Below, piece by piece: positions 34,655 to 48,000 of a DNA stretch of 64,000 nucleotides (its first letter is position 1; the number at the start of each line of letters is the position of its first letter). This DNA comes from Lingula anatina (taxonomy: Eukaryota > Brachiopoda > Lingulata > Lingulida > Lingulidae). The position numbers and the translations under genes were made by a program. The stretch spans positions 149,472-213,471 of the forward strand of contig NW_019775036.1 in the NCBI RefSeq assembly GCF_001039355.2, read 5' to 3'. The notes below the pieces were generated by a model. That model was not told the DNA's origin. It searched no databases and saw nothing but the letters and a program-made list of their open reading frames with translations.

Positions 34655-37461
34655 ATGAAAGTGTTTACTGCCATTTCCCTCATCTTGATAATCTGTTTGG
34701 TGTTATCAGATATTGCATATGCTCGTAAGTACCATTTACATGTGTACAAGCCAAAATTATATATATATATTTATTTGCAAACACGTTTTCACATGGGTAT
34801 TCTATGGTCAAATCAAGGAGTTATAACTCCTTGGTCAAATACAGGAAAAACTGGTGAACATTAACTGAAAGACCAGGGATTACGATAAAACATACTGGTT
34901 GAACCACGGAAAGTTGGAATTGATTTTCTTAAATGTTTATACGTGTACTGCTGTAGGAAATGGCACTAGATTATATTTCTATTTTGTACACATAAAATTT
35001 CATATTTCATTTGGTGAATTATGAGGACTCCTAACTATAATTACAGCTAAAAAACGTGGAAAGCACAAGTACCGATACCATGTACATCGCAGTCATCATT
35101 CCAAGGCCTATGTACCATTAAGTGGTATGTATATAAAACTTTTAATGAATTGTGTATTTCATATTCAAGCCTTCTTAAAAATCTGTTTAAAAACCTTTAT
35201 TTAAATAATCATCCTTTATTCCATTTGCATTCTCATCATTATTTGAATAGTAAAAAGTTAACCAAAAACATGTAGAATCATTGTCCCCATTCAGAAAATA
35301 TTGCCTATTTATCTATGTCAATAAAATTTTTAAAAAATAACCTCACATGTGGCTTAACTTGATCCAAATGAACTTGACGTGGCATTTTACATGGTATCTC
35401 TGGTTTAAGAATTTGAACGAATTCAGAGCTGTGTAAAAAGGGATAAGTATGTCACCAGGGGGAAATGCACACCAAACCCCCACAAAATAATGCACTCTTA
35501 AACTTTTTTTGCTAAAGAAAAATTATCATATTGAAATTATTTTCGGCTTTATTTTTAACACCTTTTGCATGAAAGTTTACAGGCATGTACATCTCAGTAT
35601 TTTGATGCATACACATTAAATTAAAAATTGTAAAATTTTCTGTTAAAGATCTGCTAGGTAACATGAATGGTTTTCTTTGCTGTTTTATCTCAATTTTACA
35701 GCTTTATCAACATGTTACTGTAATAAAAACCCCTGTGCAACAAATAACGGAGGATGTGAGGACTTGTGTGTAAATACGTACGCGGGCCATTACTGTGCAT
35801 GTAGCCCAGGCTTTCAACTGGTGGCTGGAGAAAACGATACAACATCGTGCGGTAGTTAGCCTCAGAATAACAATGGTTTTGTATTACATAGAAACTAATT
35901 CCAAATCACATTTAATTGAGAGATTGGGTTTTTATTTCCTTTACTAGTTCTTGTTGTTGTTGTTGTTTTTGTATGGATACTATTTGTCTTGATGCCTTTC
36001 ATCTAAAGGCATTTTAAGCAATATAACTTTTTAAATAAAATCACAAAACTAAAAATAGTTTGGCAAAATATACAGGTGAAGACAATCTGGTATGGATTAT
36101 TTTTTTTCTTAAATAGTTTTTTTTTTAGTGTGATAAAGGATCTACAGAATAAATGGTAAATGTCATTATTGAAAATTCTTTCAGATTATGATGTTAGTTG
36201 TGTGGCATTGGATGCCTTGAATGGACAACTTGTATGCATCTGTGAGGATCCCATTGGAAGATACCCAGTCAATGGAACAAGGTGTCAGGGTAAGTTCTTA
36301 ATACCAGTGAACATTGTTGAAAAAAATTCCCCCGATAAATGCGCTAAATGATTGCAGCGAAGGGGTGTGATTTTTATGCAAGCATATACATACATTTAGT
36401 CTACATGTGATTTTCAACTTTTGAGCTTTATCCACGTGAGACATGTTAGCCAATGGCATTTTGTTCCAGAATTTTGCACTAAATTGAAAACAAGCTACAG
36501 AACTTTCAGAAACAACTTAACATAAAGGGTCACCCTCTTAATATTAGGAGAAGCTGATCTGTTTTTAGACTGGTCTGTAGATTTTGGCTACTACACACTT
36601 TTGCTTTGCACCACACACCAGTTTTCCCTCTTATGGTAAAAATGATTTTACCAGGCTACCACTGAGAATAAACCAAAGATTGTTTGTTTGTTTGTGTTTA
36701 TTTCTACAGACAGGGATGAGTGCCAGGAAGACTCCCCCTGCCAGTCAAAGTGCACCAATACGATAGGCAGTTTTGAGTGTGGTTGTGCGGTTGGGTTTGA
36801 ACTCTCAAACGATTCTAGAACATGTGTTGGTAAGTCTGTAAAGTGCTTTATGAGTAAATGCCTCCACAAATGGCTGAAAATCATTCAAAAGTACGACTAA
36901 TTAGCAGGATGGGATAATATAATTGTTACTTACTTGTGGCATTTACTGTAGTCTGTAGAAAATATCACCTAGTTAGATCATGTTTCAGCCTTAAATTTGA
37001 ACTGACTCTGTTTCAAACACTCATCTGATTATTTCTTTATTTTTGCAGATATTGATGAATGTGTGCACAATAATACATGCACAGATGGCCTGTGTATTAA
37101 TACCCCTGGATCTGTCACTTGCTTCCGTATTGCATCATTGATATCAGGACGCAAAAAACGAGAGACAACTAACACTGGCCCTGGTGAAGACGTACTAGAT
37201 TACGACTTGAATTTTGATGTCAATGTGGACAACAGAGGTGGATTCACTGAAGCTCAACTACCAGTGAGAGATAAAATTCAGCAAAGCTGGAGTCGAGTAC
37301 AAGAAAAAATGGACTCTCTGCCAGTCTCTCAGATTGAAACTCAAGGATGTTGGCAATCTGTTATCTATCTTTGTATTTCTGTAATTTCAATATTTATGTC
37401 ATTAGTATTGTTGAAAAGAGTTGAGAGAGCAGAGAGAGCAATTCAAAAATTGACTTCTTGA
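34655..37461 (+). CDS. EGF-like, single-pass membrane protein, 311 aa
   Basis: Six exons: 34655-34724, 35047-35124, 35702-35851, 36185-36289, 36710-36829 and 37049-37461. All introns are phase 1, so each internal exon is a symmetric, shuffling-type module. Residues 1-23 are a signal peptide (MKVFTAISLILIICLVLSDIAYA). A basic, His-rich segment follows (KKRGKHKYRYHVHRSHHSK). Then come an EGF-like domain (CYCNKNPCATNNGGCEDLC), a Cys-poor module, and EGF domains opening DRDECQEDSPCQ and DIDECVHNNTC, the DxDEC form of calcium-binding EGF. The last is incomplete and runs into SGRKKRE, a furin-type RKKR site, followed by an acidic stretch. Near the C-terminus is one membrane helix (VIYLCISVISIFMSLVLL) with a short basic tail. 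Likely a cell-surface or shed protein; I do not recognise a named orthologue. Confidence 0.85.
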
Positions 37462-39044
37462 AGTGAAGCTTAAATATCTGAAAAAGAGGATGAAGGAAGA
37501 GGGTGCCCTTCTTACCTGTTGCACAATTAGACGATGGTTGTTATCAGTAACAATATTCAAAATAGCTACCAAACACCAACTTCTGTTTTTGTTAAATTGC
37601 ATTTCAAATAACAAAGCATGTGATTTTCATTGATTGTCATGTATTTTCACTTCACTTTGGATATAGCTCATATTATAACAGGCATATTATCTTAATAATG
37701 AAAATAGTTCAGGTACCACTTGCATAAAAACTATTTTGACTTGAAAAAAAAATGCATGGTAAATGGCAACCAAACAGAAGAAAAATGTGAAAAAAATTAA
37801 TAATATGGCATTTCTATGTTTGAAAATAAATTAATATTTTGATAGATGGTTCACTTTCTGTGCTACAACAAATGGATGCTTTTTAATGTACTTTATGTTG
37901 CTGACAAAATACATAATGATACTTACATAATAAAATTGACACAAGATTGTTGGATTTTTTCATAGTATACATGAAAAAGAATGATTTTGGCACATCCAGA
38001 TGTCAATAATCTTACTGAATGGTCATTGGCAGAAGATGGTTAACCCCCACAATTGTTCAACCACCTATGCCAAAAAGCATGGAAAATGGGAACTCTGTAA
38101 CTAAATATATGACATAATATGGTTATACAGTTTGTGCATGGTGGTCAATGTAGACAAATCCCTAAAGTCTTAACACTCACTATTGATTGGCGGCAATAAT
38201 CAGTGCATCAGTAATCTCTTACCAGAATATGTGAGACTATTAGGGAATGCAATGAAGAAAGAAAAAAATTATAAATAAATGAAAAATAAACAAAATAAAT
38301 AAATAAATAATTTGAGAAATGGGCAAGGAGTCGTTTTTTCTTTAAACTTGCAGTTCAGATTTGCTCAATTTGATTTCTTACTGGTAGATGATCTTTAGTG
38401 TAACTGAATGAATAGATGAGAAGAACGAAAGGGTGTTAATAAATTTGACACAATTTTTTTTTACTTTTATTAAAAACATAAATAAAAGAATAATTTAGAC
38501 ACACTAAATTTGTATGTTTAAGTCTGGTGTATAAAAAGGTCATCATGTGCTTTAATTACCATTTTAAGGCAGTTTACTTATGGCAGTTAACAACAGAAAT
38601 GTTATTCTACTATGCAGTCAGCCTTGTACTTTGCTGTCTGCTTATGTTTGCAACTCTTGCTGCAGAATTCACAAGTTGTCTTAGCACTTTTTAGCCATTA
38701 TTTCAAATTCACTGCACAGATTTTATGTTCTGCTCCATTTTTCCATTGACAGTAATAATCAGTGAAATAGCACTTGTTTTTTCCATGAATTGCACCATAA
38801 TTTTTGGAGCTGAACTACACCTGTGTGTATAAATATTACCCATGAACTTCGATTCAAGTCAAACTGTGGCAAAAAATAACAATAGTCAGTATTTTCTTGT
38901 CAATGATCATGACATAACTAGAAAGAATTGTCCCAGCATGCCAAATGGCAGCTGATGTCAATTAAGTCACTTAACCAGGCAAAAAATTGCAACTTGCCCA
39001 GAGTGTGCCATCCCAGGATGCCAAAGGTCAATTCGTAAACAATG
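37462..39044. other. convergent 3' ends of the EGF-like gene and NPHP1
   Basis: No exon seen. Candidate poly(A) signals lie at 37826-37831 (+) and, for the minus-strand gene, TTTATT near 38465. An A/T-rich (AAAT)n stretch is at 38270-38310. Confidence 0.55.
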
Positions 39045-42000
39045 TCACTTGACCAGGCAGAATGGCCCAAGCACATCAAAGGACAATTCTTTCATGTCGA
39101 AAGGCAAATGTGCTACATCCGGTGATAGGAGAGCAGCCAGGGCTGAATTCTTCTCCTTGTTCATCTGTGCAATCTTTGTCAGCTCTGCTGCTCTATTCTG
39201 GAATATAATATAACACAGCTTGGATTATAATGCCCAGGATGATAAAACATGTAAAAAAATATCTGTTGGACTATACGACTGACAGGAAAAGCTATGCATT
39301 TTCCTTTAAGGATTTCTAACTGATATATAACAAAAGTTAAGATACTGAAATTTCTAAATTAAAATTGGAAATCTTGATCCAGGACTGCATAAAAGATTTT
39401 CAACTTTCATTTGATGCAAGGTATCATAAATATCACATTTCACTCATTGAGGGGAAAGTGGAGAATTCAATAGAATATTCTTCATAATATCTTGTTACCT
39501 GTTCTACATCAGCATCCCCAAATTTGTAATGTTGTAAATTGGCTGAATGACATAAGGGGTAGCATGTTTCCAGAAATGTTTGACGAAACAACTCCTTCAT
39601 GTGCTCTGCATCTCGCTTAAAAATTGAAATAAAAAAAATGTCATATATTTTTAAAGTCTGACAGAGGTGTATAGATGAAAAGTGTATTTTTATGAAATTT
39701 TTACACCTCTATAAGTTTCATTATTGATTTTTTTAAATTTTATTTTTAATTCTATGAAATTTTAATTCCATTTTTAATTCAATTAACAATAAAAGCATTC
39801 TAAATACAAATGGACATGGGATGTAAATTGCGTACCATGTGCCTATCAGTTTGAGTGTGTGCATGTTAGTTTGTTAGAACATAAAAAATACTTTTAAGTA
39901 ATAGTAGTTAAAATGTATCACATAAATACAATAATACATAGGTTACCTATTTGAAACAAAATTAATTTCAAAATAAAATTTCCAAAAAACTAACCAAATA
40001 CATGAAAAACAATTAGTTAAACATGGTAGGTCAGTCAAATAAAAAGAAAGAACCAAAAAGTGAACATAATTCAACATAAAAACCTGAACAAAAAATAAGA
40101 AAATTACAGCATAATGTTTATACTGTATTTCTAAACAATACCCAATGCAGTTTTCCATTACTAAAACATTCGTTACAGAACCATATCTACATGTTACAGC
40201 TACATCTATTGCAATTAACATATAATATTAGCAACAGCACAAGGGGCTACTTCCTACATGTGGTGATGTAATTCTCCAGGTATAATTCTGAAGTAAAGTG
40301 GCAAGCAAAAAATGTGCATGTTATACTTTACACATGGATTCAAATTGCATCTTCATTTATTTATATATTTATATTAGTGTCTAGATAAGCAACCAAGATA
40401 CATGCTGTTATAAAATAAAAATTTAAAAACTTATTGATAAATAAAACAGCTCATCACACAAAGCAAAGCAATAATTATCAGTGAACTTTAAGTATGTAAT
40501 ATAGAGTATTATTTGATGTCTTTTGTAACAAAAGAATTACATGTTAGCACTCCATGATAAGTGGCATAATTATGTGTTACTTTCATCTACAGACTAAGAA
40601 CTGTAAAACATTTAGTAAGCAATTAGTTGGCTACAGTGGTGTATTATTTACTAAGGTTGTTATTGGCTCACTAGGAATAGGAAGACTTTTTTTTTGTGAA
40701 ATTGTTTCACGTTGACCTTGAAGAGTTGTCTTTTTTTTTAAAACAACACTATCTTCTGAAAAATATACCGGTATACCAGTACATACCTTGTCTCCTCTCT
40801 TTGTGATTTTTAATTTTTCAATCCAAGAAGCCTGAATGAAATATGGAAAGTAGAACAATATTGTTAAAACCATTCAGGAAATTATATAGAAATCATTACT
40901 TTCCTTACACGCAAGGTAGAATTTGATTTTAAAACAAGGATATATCTCATCCCTGTGGCACATGAACTACTGTCAAGCATATACACATACATGAATAAAC
41001 TCTTTTTAAAATATTATCCACTTAAATTGTGTCTGGCTGAGTCTGGCAATTATGAGTTTGGATTAAAAAGTTTTCAAAGCACTCATGAGGAATTCAATAT
41101 AAAAACTGTTGTTGTAAAGTGTAACATGACAGAGTTAATAATTTTTAGTGACTTGGAAAATGGCCCTCTTTAGACTGTTGCAGCCTATTTCAAAAAGATG
41201 TCTGCTTTTCAATATAGGTAAACACTGCACATGACCATCAAGGTCACATTTATAACACTTCACATTATCAGGTCACATTATAAACACTTATTTTGAACAA
41301 GCTGATTCCAAATTTATTAAGAGGGATAACTGAATTAACAATCCCCTAATCTAAAATTTTACCATTCGACCCTTCACAACTGAGAGGAAGTAAAAGTCCC
41401 TGAATTAATTAAAGAACCATATTACAAAGGCCTGGGAAGATTTTTAATGCAGGTCACCGTGTATCATAATGATAATAAAAACTTGGACCTGTATGTGAGG
41501 GTACACACTATGATCTGTGTCTTCATCACCTCAGGAGTGTTGCAAAAGCAAACAGTGGTATTATGTGAAATGTTATGGAAATATTGTGGATAATTTGTGA
41601 GTTCCCAAAATTTGAAATTCATTGGATTTCCTACATTAAACTGATAATTATTTATCCAAACTGTCTTACTCTAAATACATCTAATATATCTGGTTGCTCC
41701 ATCACAGAAGGAAATGACATCAGGAATGGGCTGTGGACCAAATCTGGAAAAATGAGATGCATTACTCATTCATCAAAGCAGTTGGTATTCATACAAAAAA
41801 AGTAGAAAAAAAGACCAAACCATTCGATGTATGAAATACATGAGAGCCCTTCTAAATGGGAATGGTAAATTAATCATTGTTTAATGGCTTTTTCATCATG
41901 TAATTGCATACTTATTTCACAAAGGTAGAACAAAATTGTAACACTCAAATCAATAATATCAACATGACAATTTAAATTTAGTATAAAGACCAAGTTTCTT

Positions 42001-45000
42001 TTAAGTACACAAGTGTGTAATTGCATGCTCCTGCAGGATTTTATGCTGTAAACACACGCCATTCAGAGCAAAATATAAAATTTTATAAACTGGACTTGCA
42101 TTAAACCTGCAAGCTGATATAATGACACTGTCAATAGTAACCTTAAGTCACACTAGGTAATTATGAAAATTTCTTAGCTGACAATGTGAAAATGAAATAA
42201 AAAAATTTGAAAAAAAGTACCTGTAGACTGCATATCTAATCTGTCTCTAAGTAAAGCATCTGCCAGGAATTGCCTGTAGTAGGACAAGGACCCTAGGTGA
42301 CACATACTGCCAACTAGCACATCTGGTAATGTACTGAAATATATATATTCAACAATACAAATTAAAATAGGGAGGAAAGCTGGCATTAAGCCTGGATGGC
42401 AGTTTTCCAAATTTGTTTGATTTAGAAATATAAAATAGATATCTCAATATACATTTCTTTCCTGAAAATAAAGTAAAAACACCAACTGCAAAACTGATTT
42501 GTTTTATCAACAGTGTCGCATTACTGATATAAAAGTGGAATATTCACCAGTTTGCAAGGTTGCTACTGATACATGCATCTAAATTCTGTTGACACAAATA
42601 GCAAATAAGACTAATCAGCATTTTTACAGTACAAAGAAAAATCTTACTCTAGTTGTTCTTTCTGCTCCTTGGTGGGTGCTGACAGTTTGACTGACAGCCT
42701 GGGCTGTCTGTTTTTGGACACTAAGGCTCGCCACTTATTGGTACTCTCTGGAAAATATATATAAAATTATAGCCAAATGGTCATATAATAATTTTACAAC
42801 ATTATCTTCCTCTACTCTGTAAATCTAAAACGAATGTCACAAATGAATAACTGCCACTGGTACTCAGTGATGATTTAATAAATCAACTGTGTTTGACCCT
42901 ATATTCAAAAGAAATCACAATATACATTTCGAACACATGACATATCTGATAAATTGTAACAAACATTTACCTCTTCTGCTTACTGAGGGGTCTACTTCAA
43001 TGCCTTTTTCATATGGTGTACCTCCATTTACATATAAGTCATATGTTCTAAAACAAAGAACACAAGAATTGAAATCTGAACGGGACCATAATGTAAAATA
43101 AAACTAAGATATTTCCATATTTATTATTTCTTGTTGTTATGTATTTAAATGTACAAGAGTTAAAAATATGAGATATTTTATTGCCAATGCTATTGCCAAT
43201 AGAATCAAAATAATGTTTACAGACAGCAATAATACACTTAATGAGTAATATTGTCTTTTAGTCAATTATGTTAGAGCTGACAAAAGCTGGTTATGTCACA
43301 TACTTATTAAGAGCTGGGGTACCATCTTCAGCAAACAGAGGCAGATGGGCCCAGCCACAGCTAAACTCTCCCAGTTCACCAGTTTTCTATAAGTAATTTT
43401 CAAATCCATTATGTTTATATGTTACACATAAGTAAAATATTCACTTTATATCATAAATACTACTCATATTCAAACGATTTCACACACACATGCAAGCATA
43501 CACACCCCCGCACACTGATAGAAAGTGTTGATAGAAAAGAGAATACAAATTATCTTTGCTTACAGGCTTGCTTGTAAAATTGTGACCAAATGGCTGAAAT
43601 TAGTATGCCATAAGAAAAGAATATAAAAAATATTTGATAATTAATTTTTTTCTTCAAATAAATTATACTGACTTATGCAAAGTGCAATGGCAATTTAGGA
43701 GAATGGCAGAGAGAGAGAGAGAGAGAAAGAAGCAGAGAGAGAAAAAGACTAACTCACCACTCTTTTATATCCTAAACATAACTCAAACAGTACACCTGGA
43801 AAGTAGATTTATTTATCTTAAATATCAAATATAAAACCATATGAACAAAATGATATTTTTATATTTGTTTTTATAATTTAGCATATCTTATCATTTTCTC
43901 AAAAAATAAAAGATGGAAGAAATAACATGTTCATCTGTATCTTCATATGAACATAGTCACCTATATCTTTGTCTCCTTTGTTGTCACGGACAAATATCTC
44001 TGCATAGTCAACACAAGGTAGGTTGTCAGTCAACTGAAAAGAAAAACTCAGTTACTGTAATTCAAGGTTCCAACATCTTAACATGCTGGTAAAGTATAAA
44101 GCATTTAAAAGTAATTTTAATTAAAATTGCAAACAGTGCACAAAAACCAAAAACCAAAAAATTTAAAATCTCACCTTTGTATGAAAAGACCAGTTTTTCA
44201 GTTCTTTGTCTGTACAAAATGACCTCACTGTCACTATGTTGCTAAGCACCTGTAAAAAGGAGGCCAGAAAAGTTAAATATTTATACAAATTCAAAGGATT
44301 AAAGAAATACGTTTCATAAATGCTAACCTACACATTTACATCATGTATATGTCTTTGTTTTTGTGGGCAAGGAAAAGGCAGTTAAAGGGAACTAAAATAT
44401 GGTGCCACAACACACTATATTCCTGTGTTATATTCATGCGCAACAAATATAGTACCACCACAAAATACCAAATCACTTCATTGTTGAAATCACTGCATCT
44501 TGAACAACGGCAAAAATCTTCAAATTTTTCTGAATTAATACCAGTATACAAGAAAAAAAATGTCATTCCATGCTTGACTAATTGCCCATGGAGGAATTGT
44601 CAGTTTAACTTTATTTCCATCTTCTGACCCAAACTCACCTTTGCCCCATCAAAGAGACACATTCTCACACAGTAGTTAATTACTTCTATACCTAGAATGA
44701 AAGAGAGTTTACAGAAAATAAATGTGCAGTCTGTGCCAAATGCTTTAGAAGTTTTGGGTCTACCAGCCCTTCAGACAGAGTTTAAAAATCTTCTGACCTA
44801 AACAAAATCTAGTGTGCAGTAACTGAGCAAATTTACAAAATAGATAAAGACCCAATTTTGTTTCTGCAGAGACAGTGTTAATGTCAAAGATTTTGTGTCA
44901 TACAGTGTAAACTTTTTTCATAGCTTTGAGGAAACTTACAATACAACTCTGATTTGGTGTTGGTATTTAGCAAAAACACTATGTGAATTCAGTACACAAC

Positions 45001-48000
45001 ATTTTAATAAAAAAAGTACCACTCACCTGTTCCTGCATGTGGAATTTGTCTAGCTGCCTGGAGTGTGACAATCTTTTGGAAGCGAACAGGACGGGGTCTG
45101 ATCTAAAACATTTCAAAGTTTTGTATGTGTAGTGTCCAGTATATATCAGGAGTGTCTGAGAAACATCACTTACATAACCTTATGTCTTAATATTAAGTCA
45201 AAACATTTTAAATTCATGGCTTAAACAATAACAAAGTTTTGATCCAGTTTTAAATTACATAAACAGCACTCACCTTATTGGTCACTGGGTTGAAAAACAG
45301 GTCCCTGAATGACAGATTAGAAGTACTCAGCTTTGGAATGAGATAGTTCTTCATGGTGTATTCATCCCCTACAATAAAATAATGTTCTTGGTTATTGTGC
45401 CCTGGGCCATAAGAATATGTGATAATATAATATTTAATAAAAATATAAAATATATTAGAATATAAGAATGCAAAACATGTTCTTAATTGTAGAACTGAAC
45501 TATTATCAAAAGGCTTAATTTCAAAAATGAGCAGCAGATTTAACCCCTGAAGAGTTGCAAATATTAACATACCATCAGCATAGAGTTTTCCCAGTGTAGG
45601 AAGCCTGAATCCTGATGGCACAGCACCCATAGCATGCAATACATCAGTGGCACTAGTCTGTAGTAATGAAATGTGCACCATTATTCAAGATACAGGTTTG
45701 TCATATTCCAAAATCAGATTTTTTTACACATATTCAGAATGAATACTTAGTTTCACAAAAGATTATCTGAATTTGCGTAAAACACATTATTGTTACAAAA
45801 ATTAGATGTTTTATTTCTGCATTGAGTTTACTGCTGTAGATCTAAAAAGCATAATTTTTGTCCTGATTGCTAGATCTTCTCTTGCCTATTTAAAACTACT
45901 TAACCATTTTAGGTACAACTATATCTTAAATCAATGCAATAAATAGTGTGATTTTACAAATTTTGTTTTTAAATTGTGCAAGACAGTCAAGACTAGCATG
46001 GAGGCTTTTTTTTTTTTTACCTCTTTAAGACTCTTTTTTATGCTGCTCCACAACTTTTTGCCACTGAAAAAAGGAATGAAATATTTAGAAAAATGTGTTA
46101 TTTATAAAGAATCTAAAAACCAAACTTAATGATTTATTTTACCCACATGATAAGCATTTTATTTTAATATTCAATATACTTGTATTCTGATAAACAATTA
46201 CCACAGTACAAAAATACCATGTCTATGTTCATTTTGTTATTTTTATTTTATTACTTTTTTTTTTGTATTCAACACTTCATTTCATTTTTACCTTCTTGGG
46301 GTTTTAGTGTCTTCTTTTTCATCATCTTCATTTTCCTCCTCCACTGGTAACAAATACAAAAATAAACATATTTTTAAACTGATTCAAAAACATCTTCAAG
46401 TTCTTAGACCACATCCTTTTATATAAATTAAAGGAAATTTAAAAATGACCAGATTGGTTACTACAAATTACGAATTGGTTACTACAAATAAATAGCATCA
46501 TTAATTAATAACACCACAATAAAAGGGCAGTTAGAAACAATGTTACAAAAATATAATCTAGAATTTATAAAAGTGAAAATAGTGTAAGCCATTACCATCC
46601 TGTGACTGTATGGCCTTGTATCTACTGTGTTCCTGAAAACATTTTTGAGATAAGCTTTATACCATAACTAGAAACTTTAAAATAACAAAGTTAAAATAAT
46701 TTAAACAAATCATGCTACAGATAAGCTTTGATCATACTGCAAACAATTAAAAGGTCAGAAAGTGATGAGTGTATCCAATGGCTTGTCTTTAGCAGAATTT
46801 TTGAATATCTAAATAGTGCAAACATTTATCTTCAAATAAAAAATAAACAAAAAGAAATCTTTGGTTATATGGTACCAAAAAAAAAAAGGAATATTTTTCT
46901 TAAATAATACTTAAAAAGAAAAAGTATATCTCACAGAGGCAGAGAATCAGTAATTGAGAAATTATGAAACTGAAAATAGCTCATTTCTTTTACCTTGAGA
47001 TATGTACTTGGCACAAGACCCTTGTTCCCCTCGGAGTCTTCACATTCCCACCAGCCATCTTCTCTGTTACACAAAAAGAATATCTTGAGCTATCAAATCT
47101 ATATCTCAAGCTATTAAATCAATATGTCAAGCTATCAAATCTATATCTCAGGCAATCAAATTTATATGTCAAGCTATTAAATGTAGAAGCATCCTAAAAG
47201 AGAAAAATGTCATAATTCTTCAGTAAAAAAAAACTTTCATTAAATCACTAATTACATTTTCTTTGGGTTCAAAAACAAATGGTATAAGTCATTTATAAAA
47301 ATGTGTAAATGTAATTAAATAAGAGACTACTATCTTGCAGTAAACTCACACTCTGGCTCTCCTTGTTCTTACCTGATTAATATAAGAGTGAGGATATCTC
47401 CATGTTTAAAGCTAAGGTCTTCTTCTTGTTCCCCTTCAAAATCACACAGTGCTTCGTATTGAACTATCTATAGTAGGGAAAAAGGAGATAATAATAGTTT
47501 TCTAACTTTTCAGTAAAGGTAAGGTATAAAAAATGTTTGGAACAGTCTATTTGTGAAAATAGGCCAAAACAAGTAGGAAGTCTGCAAGTCAATCACTATT
47601 TTGAAACACAATACTGTTAATTTTGCATCACATAATATGTGATTATATTAGTTATAGTATAAATACAGGAAAAAAATTGTAATTTGCCTTGTAGGTTTAT
47701 TGTATTTACAGAAATTGACATTTAATTGATATCTAATGAATCCTACATTAAACATACCCTTGGTGTGGATGCTTCACTTTCTGCATCTTCCTCCTGTTCT
47801 TCCTCCTCCTCATCTTCTTCTTCATCCTCATCATCTTCATCATCTTCTTCATCTTCATCATCCTCTTCTCCTATTTCCTCTTCTTCATCCTCTTCCTCTT
47901 CTTCGACATCCTCTTCATCCTCTTCAATTTCCTCCTCTTCCCCTTCTTCATCTTCTACAATTTATTCAAGATATAATTTTTATTTCTTTAGTGAGTTAGT

